The notes under the pieces: generated by a model
What the model was told of the DNA's origin: nothing
The model's input: the letters and a program-made list of their open reading frames with translations, nothing else
The model's database searches: none
Shown here: piece after piece, positions 16,875 to 24,451 of the stretch
Layout: the number at the start of each line of letters is the position of its first letter
Position numbering within the stretch: the stretch's first letter is position 1
NCBI GenBank assembly: GCA_964451605.1
Contig: CAYVJA010000015.1
Span: 1-43,876, forward strand
DNA length: 43,876 bases
Source of the DNA: JAQVSH01 sp964451605
GTDB taxonomy: Bacteria > Bacteroidota > Bacteroidia > Bacteroidales > UBA4181
Direction: 5' to 3'
Made by a program: the position numbers and the translations under genes

Positions 16875-17321
16875 ATGGAAATTATTCTTATACAGGATGT
16901 CGCCAACCTTGGCATGAAAGACGACATCGTTACCGTCAAAGACGGATATGCGCAGAACTTTCTGATTCCCCGTAAGCTTGCTACCATGGCAACCCCTTCG
17001 GCCAAGAAAGTACTTGCCGAAAACACCCGGCAACGCGCTCACAAAGAGGCACAAATTAAGGCCGCCGCTACCGAGATGGCTGCAAAAATGAACGGAATCC
17101 GTCTCGAGATCGGCGCAAAAACCAGCACCACCGGCAAGATCTTCGGTTCGGTAAATGCCATTCAGATTGCCGAAGCGCTTTCGGAAAAGGGATTCCAGGT
17201 AGAACGCAAAAATGTGATTCTCTCGGACGAAGCCATTAAAGAGGTGGGTACCTATAAAGCCAAAGTGAAACTGCACCGCGAAGTAGTGGTTGAAATTGAA
17301 ATTGAAGTAATTTCGGAATAA
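16875..17321 (+). CDS. rplI: 50S ribosomal protein L9
   Basis: This 148-residue protein has the L9 N-domain with EIILIQDVANLGMKDDIVTVKDGYAQNFLIPRKLA, then the long connecting helix rich in Ala, Lys and Glu (about 45-75), then the C-domain with GKIFGSVNAIQIAEAL. L9 binds 23S rRNA near the L1 stalk and helps keep the reading frame. It is last in the rpsF-rpsR-rplI operon; a strong intrinsic terminator follows 27 bases after the stop. Confidence 0.97.
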   Translation: MEIILIQDVANLGMKDDIVTVKDGYAQNFLIPRKLATMATPSAKKVLAENTRQRAHKEAQIKAAATEMAAKMNGIRLEIGAKTSTTGKIFGSVNAIQIAEALSEKGFQVERKNVILSDEAIKEVGTYKAKVKLHREVVVEIEIEVISE

Positions 17322-17348
17322 TCGGCTCCGAAACCTTTTTCATAGTAA

Positions 17349-17378
17349 AGAGGGTGTCGTTCAGACACCCTCTTTTTT
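17349..17378 (+). terminator. Intrinsic terminator after rplI
   Basis: A perfect 10-bp stem, AGAGGGTGTC paired with GACACCCTCT around loop GTTCA, is followed by a T run. It ends the ribosomal protein operon before the response regulator promoter. Confidence 0.9.
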
Positions 17379-17379
17379 G

Positions 17380-17412
17380 TTGCCCTTAGTTGACACCGAA
17401 AAGCTATCTTTG
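17380..17412 (+). promoter_or_regulatory. Promoter of the response regulator gene
   Basis: TATCTTTG at 17405-17412 is a perfect TAnnTTTG match, with TTG at 17380-17382, 22 bases upstream, close to the 19-21 bases usual for the -33/-7 pair. It overlaps a possible upstream start codon at 17390, which argues for the ATG at 17423. Confidence 0.6.
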
Positions 17413-17422
17413 TAACCGCATA

Positions 17423-18601
17423 ATGAATACGAACATGGATACCACAAGAATATTGGTGATTGACGACGAACGAAGCATCCGAAATACGCTGAAAGAGATT
17501 CTGGAGTACGAAAGTTATGAGGTCGATACGGCCGAGGATGGCTTTGAAGGATTAGAATTGCTTGCGCAAAAAAAATACGATGTGGCCATTTGCGACATCA
17601 AGATGCCCAAAATGGACGGTATTGAGGTGCTCGATAAAATTGTACACTCTTTTCCCGACACCCCGGTTGTGATGATCTCCGGACACGGCGATATTGATAC
17701 TGCAGTGGGTTCCATCAAAAAGGGGGCGTTCGATTTTATTCAGAAGCCACTCGATCTGAACCGGATTCTGATCACCATCCGGAATGCCATGGATAAATCG
17801 AAGTTGATTACCGAAACCCGAACCCTAAAACGAAAGGTGAGCCGATCGTACGAAATTGTGGGGGAATCGGCTTCGATTCAAAAGGTGATGAGCCTAATCG
17901 ACAACGTGGCTCCCACCGAGGCGCGTATCTTGATTACCGGGAAAAACGGGACCGGGAAAGAGTTGGTGGCGCATCAGATTCACGAAAAAAGCAAACGGGC
18001 AGGCGGACCTTTTATTGAGGTAAATTGCGCGGCCATTCCATCCGAATTAATTGAGAGCGAACTGTTTGGCCACGAAAAGGGTTCGTTTACTTCGGCCATC
18101 AAAGATAGAAAGGGGAAATTCGAAACCGCCAACGGGGGCACGCTTTTCCTCGACGAAATTGCCGATATGAGCCTTTCGGCCCAGGCCAAAGTACTGCGTG
18201 CCCTGCAGGAGAATACCATTACGCGTGTGGGGGGCGAAAAGGAGATCCGGGTGGATGTCCGGATTGTGGCTGCAACCAACAAGGAGCTTCGCACCGAAAT
18301 TGAAGAGGGACGTTTTCGCGAAGACCTCTACCATCGGCTGAGTGTAATCCTGATTCACGTGCCGACGCTTAACGAGCGGCTCTCGGATATCCCTCTGCTG
18401 GCCGACCACTTTAACCGGCAGATTTGTGAGTCGTACGGCATTCCTCCGCGGACCTTCACCCCCGAAGCCATTCAGGAGCTGCAAGCCATAGAGTGGACCG
18501 GAAATATCCGCGAATTCCGGAATGTGCTCGAACGGTTGATTATCCTTTGCACCAAGACCATCACCGATCAGGATGTGAAGCTATTTGCCGGAAAAAACTG
18601 A
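17423..18601 (+). CDS. Response regulator with sigma-54 AAA+ domain, no DNA-binding domain
   Basis: The 392-residue protein has a receiver domain (VIDDERS acidic pocket, phospho-acceptor Asp in CDIKMPKMDG), then an NtrC-type AAA+ domain with Walker A GKNGTGKE and Walker B GGTLFLDEIADM, and the sensor/arginine region RFREDLYHRL. The loop that contacts sigma-54 reads GSFTSA instead of GAFTGA. The protein ends shortly after WTGNIREFRNVLERLIIL, so the usual C-terminal Fis-type helix-turn-helix is absent. No partner histidine kinase is adjacent. It probably acts on RpoN without sequence-specific DNA binding, or has another role. The start at 17423 (or ATG 17435) is chosen because the promoter lies upstream of it. 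Confidence 0.88.
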   Translation: MNTNMDTTRILVIDDERSIRNTLKEILEYESYEVDTAEDGFEGLELLAQKKYDVAICDIKMPKMDGIEVLDKIVHSFPDTPVVMISGHGDIDTAVGSIKKGAFDFIQKPLDLNRILITIRNAMDKSKLITETRTLKRKVSRSYEIVGESASIQKVMSLIDNVAPTEARILITGKNGTGKELVAHQIHEKSKRAGGPFIEVNCAAIPSELIESELFGHEKGSFTSAIKDRKGKFETANGGTLFLDEIADMSLSAQAKVLRALQENTITRVGGEKEIRVDVRIVAATNKELRTEIEEGRFREDLYHRLSVILIHVPTLNERLSDIPLLADHFNRQICESYGIPPRTFTPEAIQELQAIEWTGNIREFRNVLERLIILCTKTITDQDVKLFAGKN

Positions 18602-18620
18602 GATACGATTCAATAATACA

Positions 18621-18651
18621 AGAGGGGCGTTCCGATGTGGAACGCCCCTCT
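18621..18651. terminator. Bidirectional hairpin between convergent genes
   Basis: A perfect 13-bp stem, AGAGGGGCGTTCC with GGAACGCCCCTCT around loop GATGT, lies 19 bases after the regulator stop and 31 bases after the EF-G2 stop on the other strand. The T runs are weak on both sides, but the strength and place fit a shared terminator. Confidence 0.75.
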
Positions 18652-18682
18652 GCGTTATAGAAGGTGTGCAATGCTCTTGCAG

Positions 18683-20836
18683 CTACTCTTCGGCACTCTC
18701 GGCCTCGTAAGCCTTGAGCAGTTTATCCTGTACTTCGGAGGGAACCTGCTGGAATTCGAGGAACGACATCTCGTAGGAAGCTCTTCCCGAAGTAAGCGAA
18801 CTAAGGGTAGTAGAGTATTTATACATTTCGGCAAGCGGTACACGCGCCTTCAGAATCTGGAAGCCTCTTTCGCTGCTCATCCCCTCAATCATGGCTCTTC
18901 TGCCCTGAAGGTCGCTCATCACATCGCCCATGTAATCGGAAGGCACCATCACCTCAACGGAGTAGATAGGTTCCATAATCTTGGGACCGGCGTTCTTAAA
19001 GGCGGTTCTGAAAGCATTCCGGCCGGCAAGCATAAAAGAGAGTTCATTAGAATCGACAGGATGCATCTTCCCATCGTACACAAACACTTTAATATCGCGG
19101 GCATACGAACCGGTAAGGGGACCCTCTTCCATCTTCTCCATCACGCCTTTCAGAATAGCAGGCATAAAGCGGGCGTCAATGGCACCTCCTACAATACAGT
19201 TGTAGTAAACCAACTTACCGCCCCAATCGAGTGTGAACTCCTCTTTGGCCTTCAGGTTTAATACCAACTCCTTGCCGTCGACCTTAAAGCGGTTGTTTTC
19301 GGGAGCCCCCTCAATGTAGGGTTCAATTAACATATGTACCTCGCCAAACTGACCGGCGCCGCCCGACTGCTTTCTGTGACGATAATCGGCAGCGGCAATT
19401 TTGGTAATGGTTTCGCGGTAGGAGATTCTCGGAACCACAAACTCCACCTCAATCTTATTCAGATTAGAGAGGGTCCATTTGAGAATATTGAGATGGTGTT
19501 CGCCCTGTCCCTGCAAAATAATCTGCTTGAGCTCTTTCGAATATTCCACTAAGATGGTGGGGTCTTCCTGATGGGCACGGTTCAGCAACTCGCCTAACTT
19601 TTCGGAATCCGACTCCTTCAGCGGTTTGATAGCGGTTCTGAATTTGGGGTTCGGGAACTTTATTTTGGGGAACTTCCAGCTCTTACCCACAGTAAGGGTG
19701 TGGTTGGTGCGGGTATTTTTCAACTTAACGGCACATCCGATGTCTCCGGCAACCAGCTCGGTTACCTTCTCTTTCTTCTTGCCTGCAACGGCAAACAGCT
19801 GAGTAAGCCGCTCTTTGCCGTCGTTAGTAGTATTGATCATATCGAGGCCTTCGGCAATCTTACCCGAAATCACCCTGAAATAGCTGACCTCACCCAGATG
19901 TTGCTCTACGGAATTTTTAAAGACAAAGAGAGCGGGAGCTCCCGATGCATTGCAGGGAACCTCTTCACCCTCGGTGGTGGTGTATGTATTGCCCTGTGCG
20001 GGATTGGGAGCTACATTAATCAAAAACTCCATAATCCGCTTGGTTCCGATATCCTTCTTGGCCGAAGCACAGAAAACAGGATAAACAGCACCCGCCTTTA
20101 CCCCGATCGAAAGTCCCTTTCGGATCTCATCGGTAGTAAGGCTTCCCTTCTCGAAGAAGATCTCCATCAGAGCCTCGTCGTGTTCGGCAGCATTCTCCAT
20201 CAACAGCGAGCGAAGTTCTTCTACCTTGTCGGCTTCACTGTCGGGGATAGCGATCTCTTCGCGTATTCCTGTGTCGCCTTTAAACCGATAACACTTCATT
20301 AACAGCAAATCGATAAAGCCGTCGAACGAGAGACCGGTGGAAAGAGGATATTGTACCGAAATGACCTTCGATCCGAAACTGGTCTTTAACGACTCCAGAG
20401 CCGATTCGTAATTGGCCTTTTCGTGGTCGAGCTGGTTCATTACAAAGATGAGCGGCTTGTTGTTGTCGGCTGCATAGCGGGCAAAGATCTCTGTACCCAC
20501 CTCAACACCCTGCTGGGCGTTAATCACCATCAGACCGGTATCGGCCACCTGAAAAGCCGAGAAGACTCCACCGCAGAAGTCGTCCGACCCCGGAGTATCA
20601 ATCATGTTCAGTTTGCAGTCCATAAACTCGGTGAAGAGCACCGTAGAGTAGATGGATCGCTGGTAATTCTGTTCAATTTCGGTACAGTCCGACACCGTGT
20701 TTTTTGCATCGATGCTTCCCCGGCGTTCAATGACCTTACCTTCGAAAAGCATGGCCTCGGCAAGCGTGGTCTTTCCTGACCCGGCATTGCCGAGTAACAC
20801 CACGTTTCTGATAGCATCCGTGTTATAAGTTTTCAT
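18683..20836 (-). CDS. fusA2: EF-G2, elongation factor G paralogue with altered GTPase site
   Basis: The 717-residue protein has all EF-G domains: G domain with P-loop GNAGSGKTT (16-24), domain II, III, IV (GGAGQFGEVHMLIEPY region) and V. Key catalytic residues are changed. The switch II motif is DTPGSDDF, with Ser where EF-G has the catalytic His of DTPGH. The switch I RGITI block reads QRSIYS, so the Mg-binding Thr is lost. G4 reads NQLD instead of NKMD. These are the features expected of Bacteroides EF-G2, described in B. thetaiotaomicron as a translation factor without GTPase activity needed in carbon-poor conditions and gut colonisation. It is therefore not the housekeeping fusA. It is separated by a terminator from the decarboxylase operon upstream. 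Confidence 0.9.
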   Translation of the reverse strand: MKTYNTDAIRNVVLLGNAGSGKTTLAEAMLFEGKVIERRGSIDAKNTVSDCTEIEQNYQRSIYSTVLFTEFMDCKLNMIDTPGSDDFCGGVFSAFQVADTGLMVINAQQGVEVGTEIFARYAADNNKPLIFVMNQLDHEKANYESALESLKTSFGSKVISVQYPLSTGLSFDGFIDLLLMKCYRFKGDTGIREEIAIPDSEADKVEELRSLLMENAAEHDEALMEIFFEKGSLTTDEIRKGLSIGVKAGAVYPVFCASAKKDIGTKRIMEFLINVAPNPAQGNTYTTTEGEEVPCNASGAPALFVFKNSVEQHLGEVSYFRVISGKIAEGLDMINTTNDGKERLTQLFAVAGKKKEKVTELVAGDIGCAVKLKNTRTNHTLTVGKSWKFPKIKFPNPKFRTAIKPLKESDSEKLGELLNRAHQEDPTILVEYSKELKQIILQGQGEHHLNILKWTLSNLNKIEVEFVVPRISYRETITKIAAADYRHRKQSGGAGQFGEVHMLIEPYIEGAPENNRFKVDGKELVLNLKAKEEFTLDWGGKLVYYNCIVGGAIDARFMPAILKGVMEKMEEGPLTGSYARDIKVFVYDGKMHPVDSNELSFMLAGRNAFRTAFKNAGPKIMEPIYSVEVMVPSDYMGDVMSDLQGRRAMIEGMSSERGFQILKARVPLAEMYKYSTTLSSLTSGRASYEMSFLEFQQVPSEVQDKLLKAYEAESAEE

Positions 20837-20911
20837 CTGTTAGTGTTATGTGAGGTTGTTATTTAGCATGTATGAAACCATAAAATTAAAAAGATTACGG
20901 CACAAAAACAA

Positions 20912-20941
20912 CGGTGTCGACCCTTAATTGAGCCGACACCG
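20912..20941 (-). terminator. Terminator of the methylmalonyl-CoA decarboxylase operon
   Basis: CGGTGTCG pairs with CGACACCG across a 14-base loop. On the minus strand the stem is followed by TTGTTTTTG. It lies 28 bases after the biotin-carrier gene and before EF-G2. Confidence 0.75.
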
Positions 20942-20969
20942 CAGTTTACCAAAAAAATGACAGGTGCAG

Positions 20970-21425
20970 TTATCCGATAACCACCAGGGGCGCCCCTTCA
21001 AGAACAGCCTGTCCTTTTGTAACGCAAATGTCGGTAACCACCCCGTCGCGATCGGAGTTGATCACATTCTCCATCTTCATGGCCTCGAGCACCATGAGAT
21101 GTTGACCCACCTTTACGGTGTCGCCCATCTTTACCACGATATCGAGTACCAGACCGGGTAGCGGCGATTTAACTGCCCCGCCGACCACAGCCGAAGCCGG
21201 TTTTACCACGGGCACCTTAGGTGCAGGGGTGGGTGCGGCAGGATTGGAGGGAGAAGCCTTGGCTACTGCGGGCTTTGTGATCTTTACGGAGAGTTTTTTA
21301 ATGGGATTGGTCAGCTCTACTTTATAAGGAGCCCCGTTAACCTCTACCTCGGCAATATTTCCTTCGGGATCTTTCACCGACACATTGTACTCGTTGCCGT
21401 TGATGATGTATTTATATTCTTTCAT
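20970..21425 (-). CDS. mmdC: Biotin carrier subunit of the decarboxylase
   Basis: This 151-residue biotinyl protein is the swinging-arm subunit that carries CO2 between the carboxyltransferase and the sodium pump. An N-terminal small domain (MKEYKYIINGNEYNVSV) is joined through an Ala/Pro/Lys-rich flexible linker (about 55-85) to a biotinyl domain with the biotinylation site EAMKMEN (Lys about residue 117), ending VLEGAPLVVIG. This layout is the gamma subunit type of oxaloacetate and methylmalonyl-CoA decarboxylases. It is last in the mce-mmdA-mmdD-mmdC operon; a terminator follows directly, with no beta (OadB/MmdB) gene. Confidence 0.92.
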   Translation of the reverse strand: MKEYKYIINGNEYNVSVKDPEGNIAEVEVNGAPYKVELTNPIKKLSVKITKPAVAKASPSNPAAPTPAPKVPVVKPASAVVGGAVKSPLPGLVLDIVVKMGDTVKVGQHLMVLEAMKMENVINSDRDGVVTDICVTKGQAVLEGAPLVVIG

Positions 21426-21464
21426 AGGGAATGGAATGTTTCGGATTTTGGATGAACCGGGAAA

Positions 21465-21794
21465 TTAGCGTTGCGCCCCCGGAAATTGACGCAGTCCATA
21501 AATTTTCGAACTCCAGGGGGAATAGGCCCGGGCAACACGACTGATGGTAAGTACGGTGTCTTCCAGATCGTGCGAATTATCCTGATATTCATGGAGAGCC
21601 ATGGCTATCGCGGCAAACACTTCGCCGGGTTCACTCGCCTCCTCTTTCGGGGCATCGGGTACAACCGGAATCTCTCTCTCCGGACGAACCCGGTTCTTGT
21701 TTCTGTCTACCGTGTTGGCCTTCAATCGATGTAAGATCAGGTAAAACACAATAAACCCGACAAGAACAAGGGCTATAACAACTAGATTACTCAT
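21465..21794 (-). CDS. mmdD: OadG-type small membrane subunit (decarboxylase delta)
   Basis: This 109-residue protein starts with one membrane helix (VVIALVLVGFIVFYLIL, about 4-20), then a basic cytoplasmic stretch, an acidic/proline linker, and a conserved end with FAAIAMALHEYQ and SPWSSKIYGLRQFPGAQ. This is the OadG/MmdD pattern: the helix anchors the soluble carboxyltransferase to the membrane pump. Its position between mmdA and the biotin carrier supports the call. The pump subunit it would dock to is not encoded here. Confidence 0.8.
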   Translation of the reverse strand: MSNLVVIALVLVGFIVFYLILHRLKANTVDRNKNRVRPEREIPVVPDAPKEEASEPGEVFAAIAMALHEYQDNSHDLEDTVLTISRVARAYSPWSSKIYGLRQFPGAQR

Positions 21795-21843
21795 TCGTTT
21801 CTGATTAGCTGTTTATGATTCGGTTATTTCACGGACCGCCCCG

Positions 21844-23397
21844 TTAGAGCGGAAGATTATCATGCTTCTTGGGAGGATTCACCAGCTTTTTGGTGGCAAG
21901 CTGCTGTAAGGCCCGGATGATACGGAAACGGGTGTTACGGGGTTCAATCACATCGTCGATATAACCGTATTTGGCCGCATTATAGGGATTGGCAAAGGCA
22001 TCGCGATACTCCTCCTCTTTGGCAACCGCAAAAGCGGCGGGATCGGGTGCAGCAGCCGTCTCTTTGGCAAAAATCACCTCAATGGCACCGGCAGGGCCCA
22101 TAACGGCAATCTCGGCGGTAGGCCATGCGTAGTTCATATCACCGCGAAGGTGCTTTGAGCTCATCACGCAATAGGCGCCTCCGTACGATTTCCGAAGGGT
22201 TACGGTAATTTTGGGAACGGTGGCTTCGCCGTAAGCGTAGAGCAATTTGGCTCCATGCAGAATTACGCCGCCGTACTCCTGCTGTGTTCCGGGAAGGAAG
22301 CCCGGTACATCGACCAGGGTAACCAGAGGGATATTGAAGGCATCGCAAAAACGGACAAAACGAGCCGCCTTTCTCGAAGCGTTAATGTCGAGCACTCCGG
22401 CCAGCTGTTTAGGCTGGTTGGCCACAATACCCACGGAAATACCGTTAAAACGGGCAAAACCCACAATGATATTGGGTGCATAGGCTTTATGAACCTCCAA
22501 AAACTCTCCGTTATCGATAATGGCACCTATCACCTCGTACATATCGTACGGTTTGTTGGGTGAATCGGGAATAATCTCGTTCAGGCCGTCTTCAAGGCGA
22601 TCGATAGGGTCGTCGCAATCCATCAGAGGAGCCTCCTCCAGGTTATTCTGCGGCAGGAAACTGACCAGATGACGAATCAGTTCGAGTCCCTCCTCTTCGC
22701 GATCGACAGTAAAATGGGCCACACCACTCTTGGTGGAGTGAACCGTGGCACCACCCAGCTCTTCCTGGGTTACATCCTCGCCGGTAACGGTTTTCACCAC
22801 CTTGGGGCCGGTAAGGAACATATAGCTGGAACCTTTGGCCATGATATTGAAGTCGGTGAGCGCGGGCGAATAGACCGAACCACCGGCACAAGGACCAAAG
22901 ATGGCCGAAATCTGGGGAACAACCCCAGAAGCCAGAATGTTCCGCTGGAAAATCTCGGCATAACCGGCCAACGCATTTACACCCTCCTGAATACGGGCAC
23001 CTCCCGAATCGTTAATACCGATAATGGGCGCACCCATCTTCATGGCCTGATCCATCACTTTGCAGATTTTCATAGCCAGCGTTTCGGAAAGCGAACCGCC
23101 AAACACGGTAAAATCCTGTGCATAGACATAGACCAGCCTTCCATCGATGGTTCCGCAGCCGGTGACTACACCATCGCCCAGATAGGTCTCTTTTTCAATC
23201 CCAAAATTGGTACAACGGTGCTGCACAAACATATCGAACTCCTCGAACGACCCTTCGTCAAGAAGAAAGGCAATCCGTTCTCGTGCGGTGTATTTGCCTT
23301 TTTTGTGCTGCGACTCAATCCGCCTTTCGCCCCCGCCCAGACGAGCCTTCTCGCGGAGCTCGGTCAATTCTCTAACCTTTTGCAATTGATTGCTCAT
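21844..23397 (-). CDS. mmdA: Methylmalonyl-CoA decarboxylase alpha subunit (carboxyltransferase)
   Basis: This 517-residue acyl-CoA carboxyltransferase moves the carboxyl group of (S)-methylmalonyl-CoA to biotin, or runs as propionyl-CoA carboxylase in reverse. The crotonase-like repeats are visible: SGGARIQEGVNALAGYAEIFQRN in the N half and VDVPGFLPGTQQEYGGVILHGAKLLYAYGEATVPKITV in the C half, with MGPAGAIEVIF near the end. The context (epimerase, OadG-like anchor, biotin carrier) favours the decarboxylase of the propionate pathway over a stand-alone carboxylase. No biotin carboxylase gene is nearby. The next gene starts after 49 bases. Confidence 0.92.
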   Translation of the reverse strand: MSNQLQKVRELTELREKARLGGGERRIESQHKKGKYTARERIAFLLDEGSFEEFDMFVQHRCTNFGIEKETYLGDGVVTGCGTIDGRLVYVYAQDFTVFGGSLSETLAMKICKVMDQAMKMGAPIIGINDSGGARIQEGVNALAGYAEIFQRNILASGVVPQISAIFGPCAGGSVYSPALTDFNIMAKGSSYMFLTGPKVVKTVTGEDVTQEELGGATVHSTKSGVAHFTVDREEEGLELIRHLVSFLPQNNLEEAPLMDCDDPIDRLEDGLNEIIPDSPNKPYDMYEVIGAIIDNGEFLEVHKAYAPNIIVGFARFNGISVGIVANQPKQLAGVLDINASRKAARFVRFCDAFNIPLVTLVDVPGFLPGTQQEYGGVILHGAKLLYAYGEATVPKITVTLRKSYGGAYCVMSSKHLRGDMNYAWPTAEIAVMGPAGAIEVIFAKETAAAPDPAAFAVAKEEEYRDAFANPYNAAKYGYIDDVIEPRNTRFRIIRALQQLATKKLVNPPKKHDNLPL

Positions 23398-23430
23398 TGT
23401 AATATGATATATAAGATGATAGATTACTCT

Positions 23431-23844
23431 CTATTTTTTGGAAGGGTCTTCGCAAAGCTCGGTTAAAATGCCCTGAGTAGATTTGGGATGCAGGAAGGCA
23501 ATATTCAGCCCCTCGGCACCCTTACGCGGAGCCTTATCAATGAGTTGAACACCGGCAGCCTCTGCCTCAGCAAGCGCATCAGCCACATTATTCACAGCAA
23601 AAGCAATATGGTGAATCCCCTCACCCTTCTTTTCAATAAACTTCCCGATGGGACCCTCAGGATCGGTCGACTCCAGCAACTCCAGTTTAGTCTGGCCAAC
23701 CATAAAAAAAGCCGTTTTAACTTTCTGATCCTTAACTTCTTCGATGTTATAGCACTTCAGGCCTAACACCTTTTCATAATAGGGAATAGCCGATTCAATG
23801 GATTTAACAGCAATACCGATGTGTTCAATGTGTGTTGGTTTCAT
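23431..23844 (-). CDS. mce: Methylmalonyl-CoA epimerase
   Basis: This 137-residue vicinal oxygen chelate protein has two beta-alpha-beta-beta-beta units. The metal ligands are visible: His in THIEHIGIAVKSIESA at the N-terminus, Glu/Gln in KLELLES (about 54), His in GEGIHHIAFAV (about 77-85), and Glu in the C-terminal ILTELCEDP. It interconverts (R)- and (S)-methylmalonyl-CoA between the mutase and the decarboxylase in succinate-to-propionate metabolism. It is the first gene of the operon and lies 33 bases before mmdA. A TAnnTTTG element precedes it. Confidence 0.94.
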   Translation of the reverse strand: MKPTHIEHIGIAVKSIESAIPYYEKVLGLKCYNIEEVKDQKVKTAFFMVGQTKLELLESTDPEGPIGKFIEKKGEGIHHIAFAVNNVADALAEAEAAGVQLIDKAPRKGAEGLNIAFLHPKSTQGILTELCEDPSKK

Positions 23845-23901
23845 AACAAGTAACTCAATATGATAAGATTAATAACGTTTAGGCTCCGGAAAATAAAGCA
23901 T

Positions 23902-23909
23902 CAAATATA
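23902..23909 (-). promoter_or_regulatory. -7 element of the mce-mmdA operon
   Basis: On the minus strand TATATTTG matches TAnnTTTG exactly and lies 57 bases before the mce ATG. No clear -33 element was found. Confidence 0.45.
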
Positions 23910-23980
23910 CAAAATAATCAGACAGAACGGCATAGAGAATACCACTATAAAAAAGAAATGGTGAATGTGCGCTTCGCGCA

Positions 23981-24029
23981 AGTGCTCTAATGCTTCAAAG
24001 TGCGAATGCACTTTGAGTGCTCTAATGCT
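23981..24029. repeat. 14-bp direct repeats flanking a perfect hairpin
   Basis: AGTGCTCTAATGCT occurs at 23981-23994 and 24016-24029. Between them CAAAGTGC-GAAT-GCACTTTG (23996-24015) forms a perfect 8-bp stem. The direct repeat is the exact reverse complement of 24208-24221 inside the octamer array downstream, so the two elements are related. Confidence 0.85.
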
Positions 24030-24088
24030 GCGCTGGCGCGCGAAATAAACAACTGCAATAATGTTTTTCGCGCATGCGCTTACTAATT

Positions 24089-24116
24089 CATTAACCATTA
24101 ACCACTAACCATTAAC
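24089..24116 (+). repeat. Four tandem heptamers CAYTAAC
   Basis: CATTAAC, CATTAAC, CACTAAC, CATTAAC stand head to tail between the hairpin element and the octamer array. No function is evident. Confidence 0.85.
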
Positions 24117-24136
24117 CAAAAATAGCGCGAAGCGCA

Positions 24137-24271
24137 GCACTAGAGCACCAGAGCACCAGAGCACTAGAGCACCAGAGCACCAGAGCACCAGAGCACCAGA
24201 GCACTAGAGCATTAGAGCACTAGAGCACCAGAGCACCAGAGCACTAGAGCACCAGAGCACCAGAGCACAGA
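24137..24271 (+). repeat. Octamer array GCACYAGA, 16 units plus a short unit
   Basis: Sixteen perfect-length 8-base units run from 24137 to 24264. Most are GCACCAGA, five are GCACTAGA, and one is GCATTAGA flanked by two of the GCACTAGA units. A 7-base GCACAGA unit and a partial GCACC follow. AGCGCAG just before the array mirrors CTGCGCT at 24028-24034, so the flanks are inverted as well. This is not a CRISPR array: there are no spacers. It lies about 100 bases upstream of the cytochrome gene's promoter-like element. Confidence 0.95.
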
Positions 24272-24380
24272 GCACCATATAGCTTCTATAGGCGATTGCT
24301 GCAATAATTTGTAATCTTTCTAAATTATAGGCTTCTCTATTTTAACATCCTTTAACACTGGAAATATTGCTTCGAAAAGC

Positions 24381-24388
24381 TAACTTTA
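24381..24388 (+). promoter_or_regulatory. Possible -7 element of the cytochrome-FGE operon
   Basis: TAACTTTA is one mismatch from TAnnTTTG and lies 63 bases before ATG 24452. It is the best promoter candidate in the gap between the octamer array and the gene. Confidence 0.4.
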
Positions 24389-24451
24389 CACGTTGAAACC
24401 GGATTCCGGTATAGCCATTATTGTCAAATACACACCGAATTTCTCTCTTCA

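Noticed and set aside
22669..23466. 265-codon open frame opposite mmdA
   Set aside because: Shadow of a GC-biased conserved gene, spanning the mmdA start and part of mce, with no recognisable family.
23901..24098. 65-codon minus-strand open frame in the repeat-rich gap
   Set aside because: It reads through the inverted repeats and the putative mce promoter region; no signal supports translation.
24137..24271. Possible CRISPR array
   Set aside because: Units of 8 bases without spacers; it is a simple tandem repeat and no cas gene is near.
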